NCBI GenBank assembly: GCA_021786915.1
Contig: JAJYMP010000192.1
Location: forward strand, 1-10,838
Length of the DNA: 10,838 bases
Reading direction: 5' to 3'
Origin: Chloroflexota bacterium
Lineage (GTDB): Bacteria > Chloroflexota > Limnocylindria > Limnocylindrales > CSP1-4
Of this stretch, positions 1 through 6,197 are shown piece after piece (position 1 is the stretch's first letter; each line of letters starts with the position of its first letter). Position numbers and translations under genes: made by a program. The notes under the pieces are model-generated. The model was not told the DNA's origin. It made no database searches and was given only the letters and a program-made list of their open reading frames with translations.

Positions 1-839
1 CCCGCCGCGCCCATGAGCTCGGCGTGCTGATGCACCCGCAGGGCCGCGTGGTGGCGGCCCCGCTCATCGCCTGCCATGTCGGCGCGGACGCGGCCGCGGA
101 CCTGGTCGCCGTGGACGCGATCGAGCGCGGCGGCTCGTTCCTGCTCGTGGACATCGGCACTAACACCGAGATCATCGCCTCCGACGGGCACCGCGTGCTG
201 GCCGCGTCGAGCCCGGCTGGCCCGGCGTTCGAGGGCGGCGGCGTCCGCTACGGGATGCCCGGCGCCGAGGGTGCGATCGAGCGGGCGCGCCTGGTCGACG
301 GCGGGTTCGAGGTCGACGTCATCGGCGACGCGCCGCCCGAGGGTATCTGCGGCTCCGGCCTGGTGGACCTCCTCGCGCTGCTGCGCCGCGCGGAGTGGAT
401 GTCCAACCGGGGCACGTTCCGCGGCGGCTCGGCCGAGTTCCGGATCATCGACGATCCCCGGATCACGTTCTCGCGCAGCGACGCGAGCCACCTCTCCGTG
501 GCCAAGGCCGCCACCGCCGTCGGCCAGCGCGTCCTCCTCCGCCGCCTCGGGCTGCGGCCGGGGGACCTCGACCATGTGTACCTTGCGGGCGGCTTCGCCA
601 ATGCGCTCGACATCCGGACCGCGGTGGAGATCGGGCTCTTGGTGGACGCCCCGCCCGAGCGCATGATCCGGGCGGGCAACGCCTCCATCGCCGGCGCGCG
701 CGCCCTGCTCCTCTCGAGGGGGAGGCGGGCGGCGCTCGACAACCTCGTCCGCCGGATCGAGCATGTGGAGCTGGAGACCGAGCCCGACTTCTTCGACCTG
801 TTCACCGACGGCTGCCTGTTCGAACCCATCCCCGCCTGA
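1..839 (+). CDS. Corrinoid protein reductive activator (RACo-like), ASKHA ATPase domain, 5'-truncated by the window
   Basis: This is the C-terminal part of a RACo-type activator, which uses ATP to drive one-electron reduction of inactive Co(II) corrinoid proteins back to Co(I). The reading frame is open to the left edge (first full codon at base 3), so the gene starts outside the window; GTG 24 is an internal codon, not the start. Visible ASKHA motifs are the phosphate-1 loop DIGTN (bases 150-164), GPAFEGG (219-239), GICGSGL (342-362) and the adenosine-side LAGGF (582-596), in the order usual for this family. The C-terminal Phe-rich end (FFDLF, then LFEPIP) also fits. The N-terminal [2Fe-2S] ferredoxin domain that supplies electrons in this family would lie upstream and cannot be seen. 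The MetF-MetV gene follows after 13 bp, suggesting cotranscription. The family call is firm; the exact corrinoid partner is unknown. Confidence 0.85.
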   Translation, partial: RRAHELGVLMHPQGRVVAAPLIACHVGADAAADLVAVDAIERGGSFLLVDIGTNTEIIASDGHRVLAASSPAGPAFEGGGVRYGMPGAEGAIERARLVDGGFEVDVIGDAPPEGICGSGLVDLLALLRRAEWMSNRGTFRGGSAEFRIIDDPRITFSRSDASHLSVAKAATAVGQRVLLRRLGLRPGDLDHVYLAGGFANALDIRTAVEIGLLVDAPPERMIRAGNASIAGARALLLSRGRRAALDNLVRRIEHVELETEPDFFDLFTDGCLFEPIPA

Positions 840-852
840 GGTCGCCCCTGCG

Positions 853-2703
853 ATGAGCCCCAAACCGAAGCACGCACCCGACTCGGCCGCCCTCCCCGCC
901 ACCGGCCCCGGCGCCCTCCGGCGGGTGCTCGCAGACCCTGCGGGCTGGGCCACGGTCGTGGAGCTGGTGCCGTGGGCGGGCGAGCTGGCCGACGCCAAGG
1001 GCGCCGGCCAGCTCAAGGCGGCGCAGGACCTCGCCGGCAACCCGCGGATCACCGCCGTGTCGATCACCGACAACGCAGGCGGCCACGCCAGGCTCTCCCC
1101 CTCGGCGCTCGGCGAGAGCGTCGCGGCCCTGGGCCACGACGCCATCGTCCACGTCGCGTGCCGCGACCGGAGCCGCAACGCGCTCCAGAGCCTGGGCTGG
1201 GAGCTGGTGAGCCGCGGCCTGACGTCGGTCCTCGCCCTGACCGGCGACTACCCGGAGTCGGGCTACGAGGGGCTGTCCCGCCCGGTGTTCGACATCGACT
1301 CCGTGGCGCTGCTCCAGATGTACCGCGGGCTGGGCGACGAGGCGCTCGCCAAGGCGAACGCCGCCGACCCGGGCGCGGACCCGAACGAGCACCGGTTCCT
1401 CCTGGGCTGCGCGATCGACCCCTACAAGCGCGTCGAGCGCGACCTCGTGCCGCAGTACCTCAAGCTCGGCCTCAAGGTCCGCAGCGGTGCCGACTACGCC
1501 ATCGCGCAGGTTGGCTACGACGCCCGCAAGCTGGCGGAGCTGCTGGCCGTGATCCGGCGGGACAGGCTGGGCATCCCGGCGGTCGCCAACGCGTACATCC
1601 TCGCGGCGCCCGTGGCCCGCGCGTTCAACGCCGGCAAGGTCCCGGGCTGCGTCGTGACCGACGAGCTGCTGGGCGTCGTGGAGCGCGAGGCCAAGGCGGC
1701 CGACAAGGGCCGCGCGTTCTTCCTCGAGCTCGCCGCCAAGCAGGCGATCGTCGCCCGAGGGCTCGGCTTCCGGGGCGTCTACCTCTCGGGCCACCGCAAC
1801 GCGGGCGAGATCGGGCGGATCCTCGAGCTCGTGGACGCGCATCCGGCCGGCGACTGGAAGGCGCTGCTCAAGGACGTCTCCTGGGGCCTGCCCGCGGCGT
1901 TCCACCTGTTCGAGCGCGACGCGGACGGGCTCCCGACCGACCAGCCGGCGAAGGCCTACGCACGATCGCTCACCCCGCTCGCGCGGAAGGCCGCCCGAGC
2001 CAAGGTCGACCCGCTCTACCGGTTCAGCCGCATCGTCCACGAGCGGGCCTTCGCCCCCGACTCGCCCGGCTTCGGCGTCTGGAAGAAGGTCTACGAGAAG
2101 GTCGAGCAGTACAACCTCGACAAGCCGGTCCACATGCTCGAGCAGGCGGTCAAGGTGCCGATGTTCGACTGCCGCGACTGCGGCGACTGCTCGCTGCCCG
2201 ACATCGCGTACCTGTGCCCCGAGAGCCACTGCCAGAAGAACCAGCGCAACGGCCCCTGCGGCGGCGCGCACGATGGGCTGTGCGAGGTCCCGGGCCACAC
2301 CTGCATCTGGGCCGACGCCTACAAGCGCCTCAAGCCGTACGGCGAGGAGCTCACGATGCTCGACCGGGCGCCGGTGATCCAGGACAACGCGCTCCAGCGA
2401 ACGTCCGCATGGGGCAACGCGTTCCTCGAGCGCGACCACATCGCGCGGCGGCTGGGACGGTTGGCGCTGCCGATGGCGCCGGCAGGAGCGGCAATGCCGA
2501 CGAAGCCGACGCCGCCGACGAAGCCGGTGGCAGCCGGGCCGACGACCGCGCCCGCGGGACCGATGCCGGAGCCCGCGATGCCGGAGCCAGCGAAGCCGGA
2601 GCCCGCGAAGCCCGAGGACACGGCCGACGCGACGGCTGCATCAGCGCATGCGGACCACGCGGTCGCGACGCCCCGCGCGCCCAAGTCGGATGCGGTTTCG
2701 TGA
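853..2703 (+). CDS. Methylenetetrahydrofolate reductase (MetF) fused to MetV-type cysteine-rich C-terminal domain
   Basis: Expected to reduce methylene-THF to methyl-THF, feeding methyl groups to corrinoid-dependent transfer. The start is ATG 853; a longer frame back to 763 would overlap the upstream gene, and a GAGG lies 11 bases before this ATG. The product is 616 aa. Residues about 18-335 look like the MetF TIM barrel, with VELVP (Glu37) at the catalytic-Glu position, SITDN at 70-74, LTGDYP at 129-134 and LSGHRN at 311-316. Residues about 435-530 match the MetV/MTHFR_C domain, with cysteines 440, 443, 446, 455, 460, 469, 477 and 484, including CRDCGDC and CPESHC, likely binding metal or an Fe-S cluster. 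Acetogens usually carry MetF and MetV as separate subunits; here they are one chain. Residues about 540-616 are a low-complexity Pro/Ala/Lys/Glu tail with a tandem PEPA repeat, probably disordered. The neighbouring RACo gene and methyltransferase remnant support a corrinoid/C1 role. Electron donor unknown. Confidence 0.85.
   Translation: MSPKPKHAPDSAALPATGPGALRRVLADPAGWATVVELVPWAGELADAKGAGQLKAAQDLAGNPRITAVSITDNAGGHARLSPSALGESVAALGHDAIVHVACRDRSRNALQSLGWELVSRGLTSVLALTGDYPESGYEGLSRPVFDIDSVALLQMYRGLGDEALAKANAADPGADPNEHRFLLGCAIDPYKRVERDLVPQYLKLGLKVRSGADYAIAQVGYDARKLAELLAVIRRDRLGIPAVANAYILAAPVARAFNAGKVPGCVVTDELLGVVEREAKAADKGRAFFLELAAKQAIVARGLGFRGVYLSGHRNAGEIGRILELVDAHPAGDWKALLKDVSWGLPAAFHLFERDADGLPTDQPAKAYARSLTPLARKAARAKVDPLYRFSRIVHERAFAPDSPGFGVWKKVYEKVEQYNLDKPVHMLEQAVKVPMFDCRDCGDCSLPDIAYLCPESHCQKNQRNGPCGGAHDGLCEVPGHTCIWADAYKRLKPYGEELTMLDRAPVIQDNALQRTSAWGNAFLERDHIARRLGRLALPMAPAGAAMPTKPTPPTKPVAAGPTTAPAGPMPEPAMPEPAKPEPAKPEDTADATAASAHADHAVATPRAPKSDAVS
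2563..2618 (+). repeat. 15-bp tandem repeat coding for [M/K]PEPA units
   Basis: Three full and one partial 15-bp units (consensus aagccggagcccgcg, first two units starting atg) lie in frame near the 3' end of the metF-metV gene and encode MPEPA, MPEPA, KPEPA, then KPE. A looser pair of direct copies of gccgacgaagccg (from 2496 and 2514, 18 bp apart) precedes it. The array changes the length of the disordered tail without breaking the frame and may vary between strains. Confidence 0.8.
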
Positions 2704-3034
2704 GGCTCGACCGCCTCGGCGAGCCGTTCCTCGTCATCGGCGAGAACATCCACGCGACCCGCGTCCTGCGGCGGGCGGGCCGCCTCGCCGTCGACCTGCC
2801 CGACAGGGCGACGGGATCGGCTTCGACGAGGCGGTCGAGTGGCGCGTCCTGCCCGTCCAGCCGGCGCTCTCCGCCGCCGAGGACGATGCGAACGGTGGGA
2901 TCAAGGACGTTGCCAGCGCCATCCGCCATGGCCTCGACGGGGACGAGCACGCCGACACGAGATCCTCGGGGCGCTCCCTTACCTCGCCACTACCCCACGC
3001 GGAGGTCTGTGAAGGCGTTGCCGGGACCTCCTAG
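2700..3034 (+). pseudogene. Frameshifted, truncated remnant resembling a pterin-binding (methyl-THF:corrinoid) methyltransferase
   Basis: GTG at 2700 overlaps the TGA of the upstream gene (GTGA), a normal operon coupling. The first frame reads RLDRLGEPFLVIGENIHATRV, in two parts an N-terminus like those of pterin-binding dihydropteroate-synthase-type methyltransferases (compare the IGERIN start of MtgA/AcsE-like proteins). After about LAVDLPD (near base 2808) this frame turns into Ser/Arg-rich nonsense. The neighbouring frame then gives plausible protein from about 2815 to 2955 (GIGFDEAVEW, LPVQPALSAAEDD, IRHGLDG) and stops at 3034. The switch corresponds to a -1 shift, that is one extra base or two lost. 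No canonical slippery heptamer is seen. Even after correcting the frame, most of the roughly 300-residue domain is absent, so this is decay rather than a single sequencing error. The family call rests on the short N-terminal resemblance and the RACo/MetF-MetV context. Confidence 0.5.
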
Positions 3035-3037
3035 TAT
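3032..3037 (+). promoter_or_regulatory. Possible -10 element (TAGTAT) ahead of the 96-aa gene
   Basis: TAGTAT matches four of six positions of TATAAT, an unusually AT-rich hexamer for this sequence, 50 bases before the ATG at 3088. No convincing -35 is seen about 17 bases upstream. A transcript starting near 3044 would begin with a small hairpin (GCTG..GCCG-GTGT-CGGC..CAGC, 3044-3068). Weak evidence. Confidence 0.25.
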
Positions 3038-3087
3038 CTCCTTGCTGGCGCCGGTGTCGGCTGTCAGCTGTTGGGCGTGAGGACGTC

Positions 3088-3378
3088 ATGGCTGTGGGGA
3101 CTGAGACCTGGGCACCGGCACAGCACGAGCGGTACCGGCGTGCGCTTGACGAGGCCTGGGAACAGTTCGAAGCCGCGTACTACCTGACGATCAAGCGCGT
3201 CGGGCTGCAGTCGATGGCCGCGATGCACGCGAATCGGTACCGCGAGCGGGGCCGGATGATCAAGTCGATGGCCGACGGGCTGCTCGCCCGCCCCACCCGG
3301 ACCGACGAGACCCCTGACGCCATCCGCAAGTCCGTGTCCGAGCTGGTGCTGTTCAAGCGGAACTTGGCCGACCTCTAG
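3088..3378 (+). CDS. Small helical hypothetical protein (96 aa)
   Basis: I do not recognise this protein. It is an intact 96-aa frame with a start supported by a GTGAGGA stretch about 5 bases before ATG 3088. The composition is strongly helix-forming and charged: an amphipathic stretch at residues about 10-36 (Arg/Glu/Ala with aromatic Trp, Phe, Tyr-Tyr), a second basic stretch around MHANRYRERGRMIKSM (45-61), and a third at about 77-95. There are no cysteines, no signal peptide and no membrane segment, so a small cytosolic helical-bundle protein is likely. A DNA- or protein-binding role is possible because of the basic centre, but nothing shows it directly. It stands apart from the one-carbon genes behind the decayed methyltransferase, with a possible promoter of its own. 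Codon usage matches its neighbours, which supports real coding. Confidence 0.6.
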   Translation: MAVGTETWAPAQHERYRRALDEAWEQFEAAYYLTIKRVGLQSMAAMHANRYRERGRMIKSMADGLLARPTRTDETPDAIRKSVSELVLFKRNLADL

Positions 3379-3469
3379 TCCTCGCCGCGCCTGGTGCCGC
3401 GCCACGGCAGCCCTGCCCGCCTGCGCCTGACTGCCGCACTGATTCCCCGTGCAGGGCATCCTTAGCGCA

Positions 3470-4630
3470 ATGGCCGAGCCGCACACCCCGTCGCGCAATC
3501 CGCTGCGCCACCCGCGATCCGGGTACCCGTCACCCACGGAGGTGCCCCAGGCGCCCCGCCGACGACCATCCGAGGAGCGCGCCGCGCTTGCCGCGTCGAG
3601 CCGGACCGCCACCCAGCTCGCGCTGCTCGCGATCGTCATCGCGGGGCTCGCCCTCGGCCTCACCGTCTGGCGGACGCTCGCGGGAACGGGCCCCAATTGC
3701 CAAAGCGCGGTGTGGAGCGCTGAGCCGGCCGCCAACCGCCTGCCGGCCCAGTGGCAGATGCGGGGCACCACGTTCGACACGAACCGCCGATCGACCACGT
3801 ACGCGGGCCCAGACCCGGGCGACGGCAGCGGCGCCCCCAATGTCCTCGCGACGGTCACCTGCATCCCCGACGGCGCTGCCGAGGCGCTCTCGCGCGCGGC
3901 CGCGGCAGCTCGCGAGAGCGGCCAGGCCGTGAGCACCAAGAATGACCTCTCGGACGGCGGGTTCGAGGCCACAGACGCCAACTCCGGGGCGATCTTCCTG
4001 GAGTTCCGCCGCGGCGACATCCTGGTCGACATGGTGGCATCGCAGGGCGCGACCGCCACCGACATCGAGACGGTGGCATCGGCTTACGACCGGGCGCTCG
4101 GCGGCGACGGCGGCAGCATCAGCTCGCCAGAGCCGGCGTCCTCCGCCAACCCCTCGGCGTCGACTGGCGCGAGCAGCCTCCCCCACGATGCGCCGGAGCT
4201 CGAGAAGCTGTTGCCGACGAAGGTGGGCTCCCTGCAGCTCACGACGGCCAGCCAGCTCGGCAGTGCGGCCCTGTCCGAAGGCGAGCCCGCGGCCGTCGCC
4301 CTCGCGGCCGATGGCAAGCAGCCCGACGACCTCCACATGGCGCAGGCCGCGGCCAATGACGCCAGCGGGAATCCTGTGCTCGGTGTGACCGCGGTCTCGG
4401 TGACCGGCCTCGATGCGGCCAAGGTCCGGCTGCTGACGATGGACTACTTCGGGCTGACCGGGTCTGCGGTCAAGCAGAGCACGGTCACGCTGGCCGGCAA
4501 GCCGTGGACGAAGGTCGATCTGGGCGACGGGGGCATGCTCTACTACCTGCGGCCCCAGGGGAACGTCGTGCTCGTGATCACGACTGCCGACGCCGCGCTG
4601 GCCGAGCAGGCCGCGACCGCGATCCCCTGA
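3470..4630 (+). CDS. Single-pass membrane-anchored hypothetical protein, extracytoplasmic two-part domain (386 aa)
   Basis: No function recognised. ATG 3470 is chosen (386 aa); GTG 3449 in the same frame would add seven residues, and neither has a strong ribosome-binding site. The N-terminus (1-46) is Pro/Arg-rich with an RRR at 30-32, followed by one hydrophobic segment at about 49-69 (LALLAIVIAGLALGLTV), which predicts N-in/C-out topology. The outer part has a first region (about 75-210) with two cysteines, Cys77 and Cys131, that could form a disulfide. A Ser/Pro/Ala/Gly linker (about 211-240, e.g. SSPEPASSANPSAS) leads to a second globular region (about 241-386) starting APELEKLLP and ending in hydrophobic strands (GNVVLVITTADAAL). 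The layout suits a cell-envelope or sensor-like protein. No enzyme motif, LPXTG signal or lipobox is seen. A GC hairpin follows the stop. Confidence 0.7.
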   Translation: MAEPHTPSRNPLRHPRSGYPSPTEVPQAPRRRPSEERAALAASSRTATQLALLAIVIAGLALGLTVWRTLAGTGPNCQSAVWSAEPAANRLPAQWQMRGTTFDTNRRSTTYAGPDPGDGSGAPNVLATVTCIPDGAAEALSRAAAAARESGQAVSTKNDLSDGGFEATDANSGAIFLEFRRGDILVDMVASQGATATDIETVASAYDRALGGDGGSISSPEPASSANPSASTGASSLPHDAPELEKLLPTKVGSLQLTTASQLGSAALSEGEPAAVALAADGKQPDDLHMAQAAANDASGNPVLGVTAVSVTGLDAAKVRLLTMDYFGLTGSAVKQSTVTLAGKPWTKVDLGDGGMLYYLRPQGNVVLVITTADAALAEQAATAIP

Positions 4631-4635
4631 CCTGA

Positions 4636-4657
4636 CCGCCCCCAGACGGGGGTGCGG
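4636..4657 (+). terminator. GC-rich hairpin just after the membrane-protein gene
   Basis: CCGC-CCCC pairs with GGGG-(T)-GCGG: eight GC pairs with one bulged T and an AGACG loop, starting 5 bases after the TGA at 4628-4630. No T-run follows, so it is either a high-GC-style terminator or an RNA-stabilising 3' hairpin. Position and strength make a terminator the best reading. Confidence 0.45.
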
Positions 4658-4768
4658 TATGCCCGCAAACCACCCCGGACGGCCCTCTTCCCCACCACGA
4701 CGGGCGGCGTATGCTGCGCGTGCGGCACGACGGTTCGACCCGCCGTTGCCGGCAGCTTGGAGATCGCC

Positions 4769-5281
4769 ATGCGCGAGCAGATGGTCGCCTGGGCGGGCGA
4801 TTGTGTCGTTCGAGGGGACGTCAGCATTGGCGAGGGGCGTCTGAGCGACCACGTCAACCAGGCAGCCCTCCTCACCTTCTTCGGCGCGACGCTCGAGGCG
4901 CTCGAGGACGGACGCACCGTGACGGTGGACGAGCTTGACGTGGAGCGCTACGAACTCCACATCATCGAGGTCGACGGCCATCGGGGCGATCCCACGCGTC
5001 GCCTCCGGACCATCACCGATCGGGTGTGGATGCAGGTGGGCCCATTCGAGGTCACCGGCAACCTGCACCGCCCGCCGAGCGCTGTGCCGATGGCGTCACT
5101 GGCCAAGTGGGTGCGCTTCGTGCCGATGACCGAGGTTGACTTCCGCCTCGCCGGGCGCGACGCCGCCCCGACGCATCGGGACGTCGTCCTCGTGAACCGG
5201 GACCGGATCACCCGCACCGAGGTCATGGCGTCGACCCCGCGCGACAGCGGGGAGTCGACCGGAGTCGAGATCCCGGGCTGA
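4769..5281 (+). CDS. Hypothetical soluble protein with duplicated motif (170 aa)
   Basis: ATG 4769 is preferred because GGAG (4759-4762) sits 6 bases upstream; the same frame is open back to 4652, but that extension overlaps the hairpin and looks non-coding. The 170-aa product has no signal peptide or membrane segment. Two stretches look related: residues about 11-45 (VVRGDVSIGEGRLSD, then LLTFFGATLEAL) and about 93-127 (FEVTGNLHRPPSA, then VRFVPMTEVDF). Both follow the pattern hydrophobic strand, R/T-G-[DN], polar loop, short helix, then a strand with F at its core, suggesting a duplicated beta-rich unit. Small domains of this type (roughly RGxhxhPxxxRLSDhLN, then hhxhTDV) occur as uncharacterised proteins in Chloroflexota and other bacteria; I recall this only loosely and give no family number. 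Function unknown. The gene ends 96 bp before a convergent gene. Confidence 0.65.
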   Translation: MREQMVAWAGDCVVRGDVSIGEGRLSDHVNQAALLTFFGATLEALEDGRTVTVDELDVERYELHIIEVDGHRGDPTRRLRTITDRVWMQVGPFEVTGNLHRPPSAVPMASLAKWVRFVPMTEVDFRLAGRDAAPTHRDVVLVNRDRITRTEVMASTPRDSGESTGVEIPG

Positions 5282-5332
5282 CGGTTCGTCAGGACGAGCG
5301 CCGGCGCCGTCCCAGCGATGGCGTGCGGCGTG

Positions 5333-5373
5333 CCGACGACGCCACCTGCCCGCGGCGCGGCCGCGGTCGTCGG
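5333..5373. terminator. Large GC hairpin in the convergent gap (possible bidirectional terminator)
   Basis: CCGACGAC (5333-5340) is perfectly complementary to GTCGTCGG (5366-5373). Nested inside is CGCGGC (5351-5356) with GCCGCG (5360-5365) around a GCG loop, leaving a 10-base bulge on the left. It lies 4 bases beyond the stop of the minus-strand gene and 51 bases beyond the stop of the plus-strand gene. No T-run on either strand. Confidence 0.4.
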
Positions 5374-5377
5374 AGAT

Positions 5378-5944
5378 TCAGGCGCGGCGAGCGGGACGCC
5401 GTGCGAGCGGCCCGACCGCGAGCAGGGCGAGGACCCCGAGCACCAGCACGAGCGCCGGCATGCCCGGGCCATTGGCCTCGCGGGGCGTGCCCGCATCCGT
5501 CGCCGGCGGTGTCGGCAGTGCCCTCGGCGTTGCCGTCGCGCTACAGACGGTGGAGTTGACCGGGTGGTCGAGCGAGAGAGCGAGCGGCGCGATGGGCACC
5601 GCGTCGACGGTCACCTCAGCAGAGCCGGAGGCGGCCTCGAAGGTGACGCACCCGTTCTTGTCGGGCGACGACTGGACGACGGGGCTCGTGGCCGTGACCT
5701 GGACCTTCTGGCCCACCGCAATGTCGGCCGCGATGCTGAACGCCCCGTCCGCATCCGTCGTGCCGTGCCAGACCATGTCGTTGCCCACCACCAGGACGTT
5801 GACCCCGGCACCCGGCACCGGGGCGCCGTCGCGGGTCACGGTGCCGCTGACTGTGGGGCCGGCCGCGAGCCCCGATCCGGGCAGGAGGCCCACGAGGGCG
5901 ACCGCAGCCGCGGCGATCGTGGCGATTCGGCGGTAGGTGGGCAT
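5378..5944 (-). CDS. Secreted, C-terminally membrane-anchored Ig-like/CNA-B-type surface protein (188 aa)
   Basis: The start is the ATG at 5944-5942 (minus strand), with GGGGAG about 9 bases upstream; a frame extending to 6085 adds only Arg-rich sequence ahead of a clear signal peptide. Residues 1-28 form a Sec signal (PTYRR, then a hydrophobic core, with cleavage likely after LAA). Residues about 31-90 resemble a carboxypeptidase-regulatory-like/CNA-B Ig fold: VSGTVTRDGAPVPGAGVNV, then GTTDADGAFSIAA, the 'tomorrow-is-another-strand' G-x-T-D-A-D-G-x-F turn typical of these domains. Cys99 and Cys134 could pair. A Pro/Thr/Ala linker (about 137-160) precedes a hydrophobic segment (163-180) and the tail ARRPARRA. 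This is the layout of a cell-wall sorting signal but without a clear LPXTG, so it is probably just a membrane anchor. It points opposite to its neighbours and is transcribed divergently from hypF. Substrate or partner unknown. Confidence 0.75.
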   Translation of the reverse strand: MPTYRRIATIAAAAVALVGLLPGSGLAAGPTVSGTVTRDGAPVPGAGVNVLVVGNDMVWHGTTDADGAFSIAADIAVGQKVQVTATSPVVQSSPDKNGCVTFEAASGSAEVTVDAVPIAPLALSLDHPVNSTVCSATATPRALPTPPATDAGTPREANGPGMPALVLVLGVLALLAVGPLARRPARRA

Positions 5945-5987
5945 CGCGTTGGGCTCCCCGGCGGTGGTTGCGGCGCTCACGGTACGC

Positions 5988-6009
5988 CGTTGCCGCACCC
6001 GCGGCAACG
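5988..6009. repeat. Perfect 9-bp inverted repeat in the divergent hypF/surface-protein gap
   Basis: CGTTGCCGC - ACCC - GCGGCAACG is a perfect 9-bp dyad with a 4-base spacer. It lies 44 bp upstream of the surface-protein start (minus strand) and 188 bp upstream of the chosen hypF start. It could be a regulator-binding palindrome serving one or both divergent genes, or a hairpin in the minus-strand leader. No T-run follows, so a terminator is less likely. The rest of the 5945-6197 gap shows no promoter hexamers I would defend. Confidence 0.6.
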
Positions 6010-6197
6010 CTCCTGTGCGTCCACCCGCGGATGCGCGCAGCTGCCTCCCCGTCGCACGCGGAACGACCGGCCCCCAGCGCGGCACCGAGCTCAGGCGCTA
6101 CGCTCTGGAACACGAGCTGCTCGACCGAGCCCCCGTCCGTCCGGACATGGTTTCGGGCCGTTCGGCACATCTTGGGCTGACCTTGCGCGACGACGCT

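Noticed and set aside
802..2439. 545-aa open frame on the minus strand opposite metF-metV
   Set aside because: Arg/Val/Glu-rich shadow of a well-identified gene; typical of very GC-rich DNA, no domain recognisable.
2795..2825. Programmed -1 ribosomal frameshift as the explanation for the frame change in the remnant
   Set aside because: No X-XXY-YYZ slippery heptamer or clear downstream stimulatory structure, and the corrected protein would still lack most of its domain.
2959..3012. A third short frame (EILGALPYLATTPRGGL then stop) as a continuation of the remnant or the end of another gene
   Set aside because: Only about 17 residues and no family recognised; too short to support.
972..3080. 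702-aa plus-strand frame overlapping metF-metV
   Set aside because: Arg/Gly/Pro-rich out-of-frame shadow; only its end (from 2700) coincides with the first frame of the methyltransferase remnant.
6099..6104. TACGCT as a hypF -10 element
   Set aside because: No -35 at suitable spacing and a weak match; chance occurrence likely.
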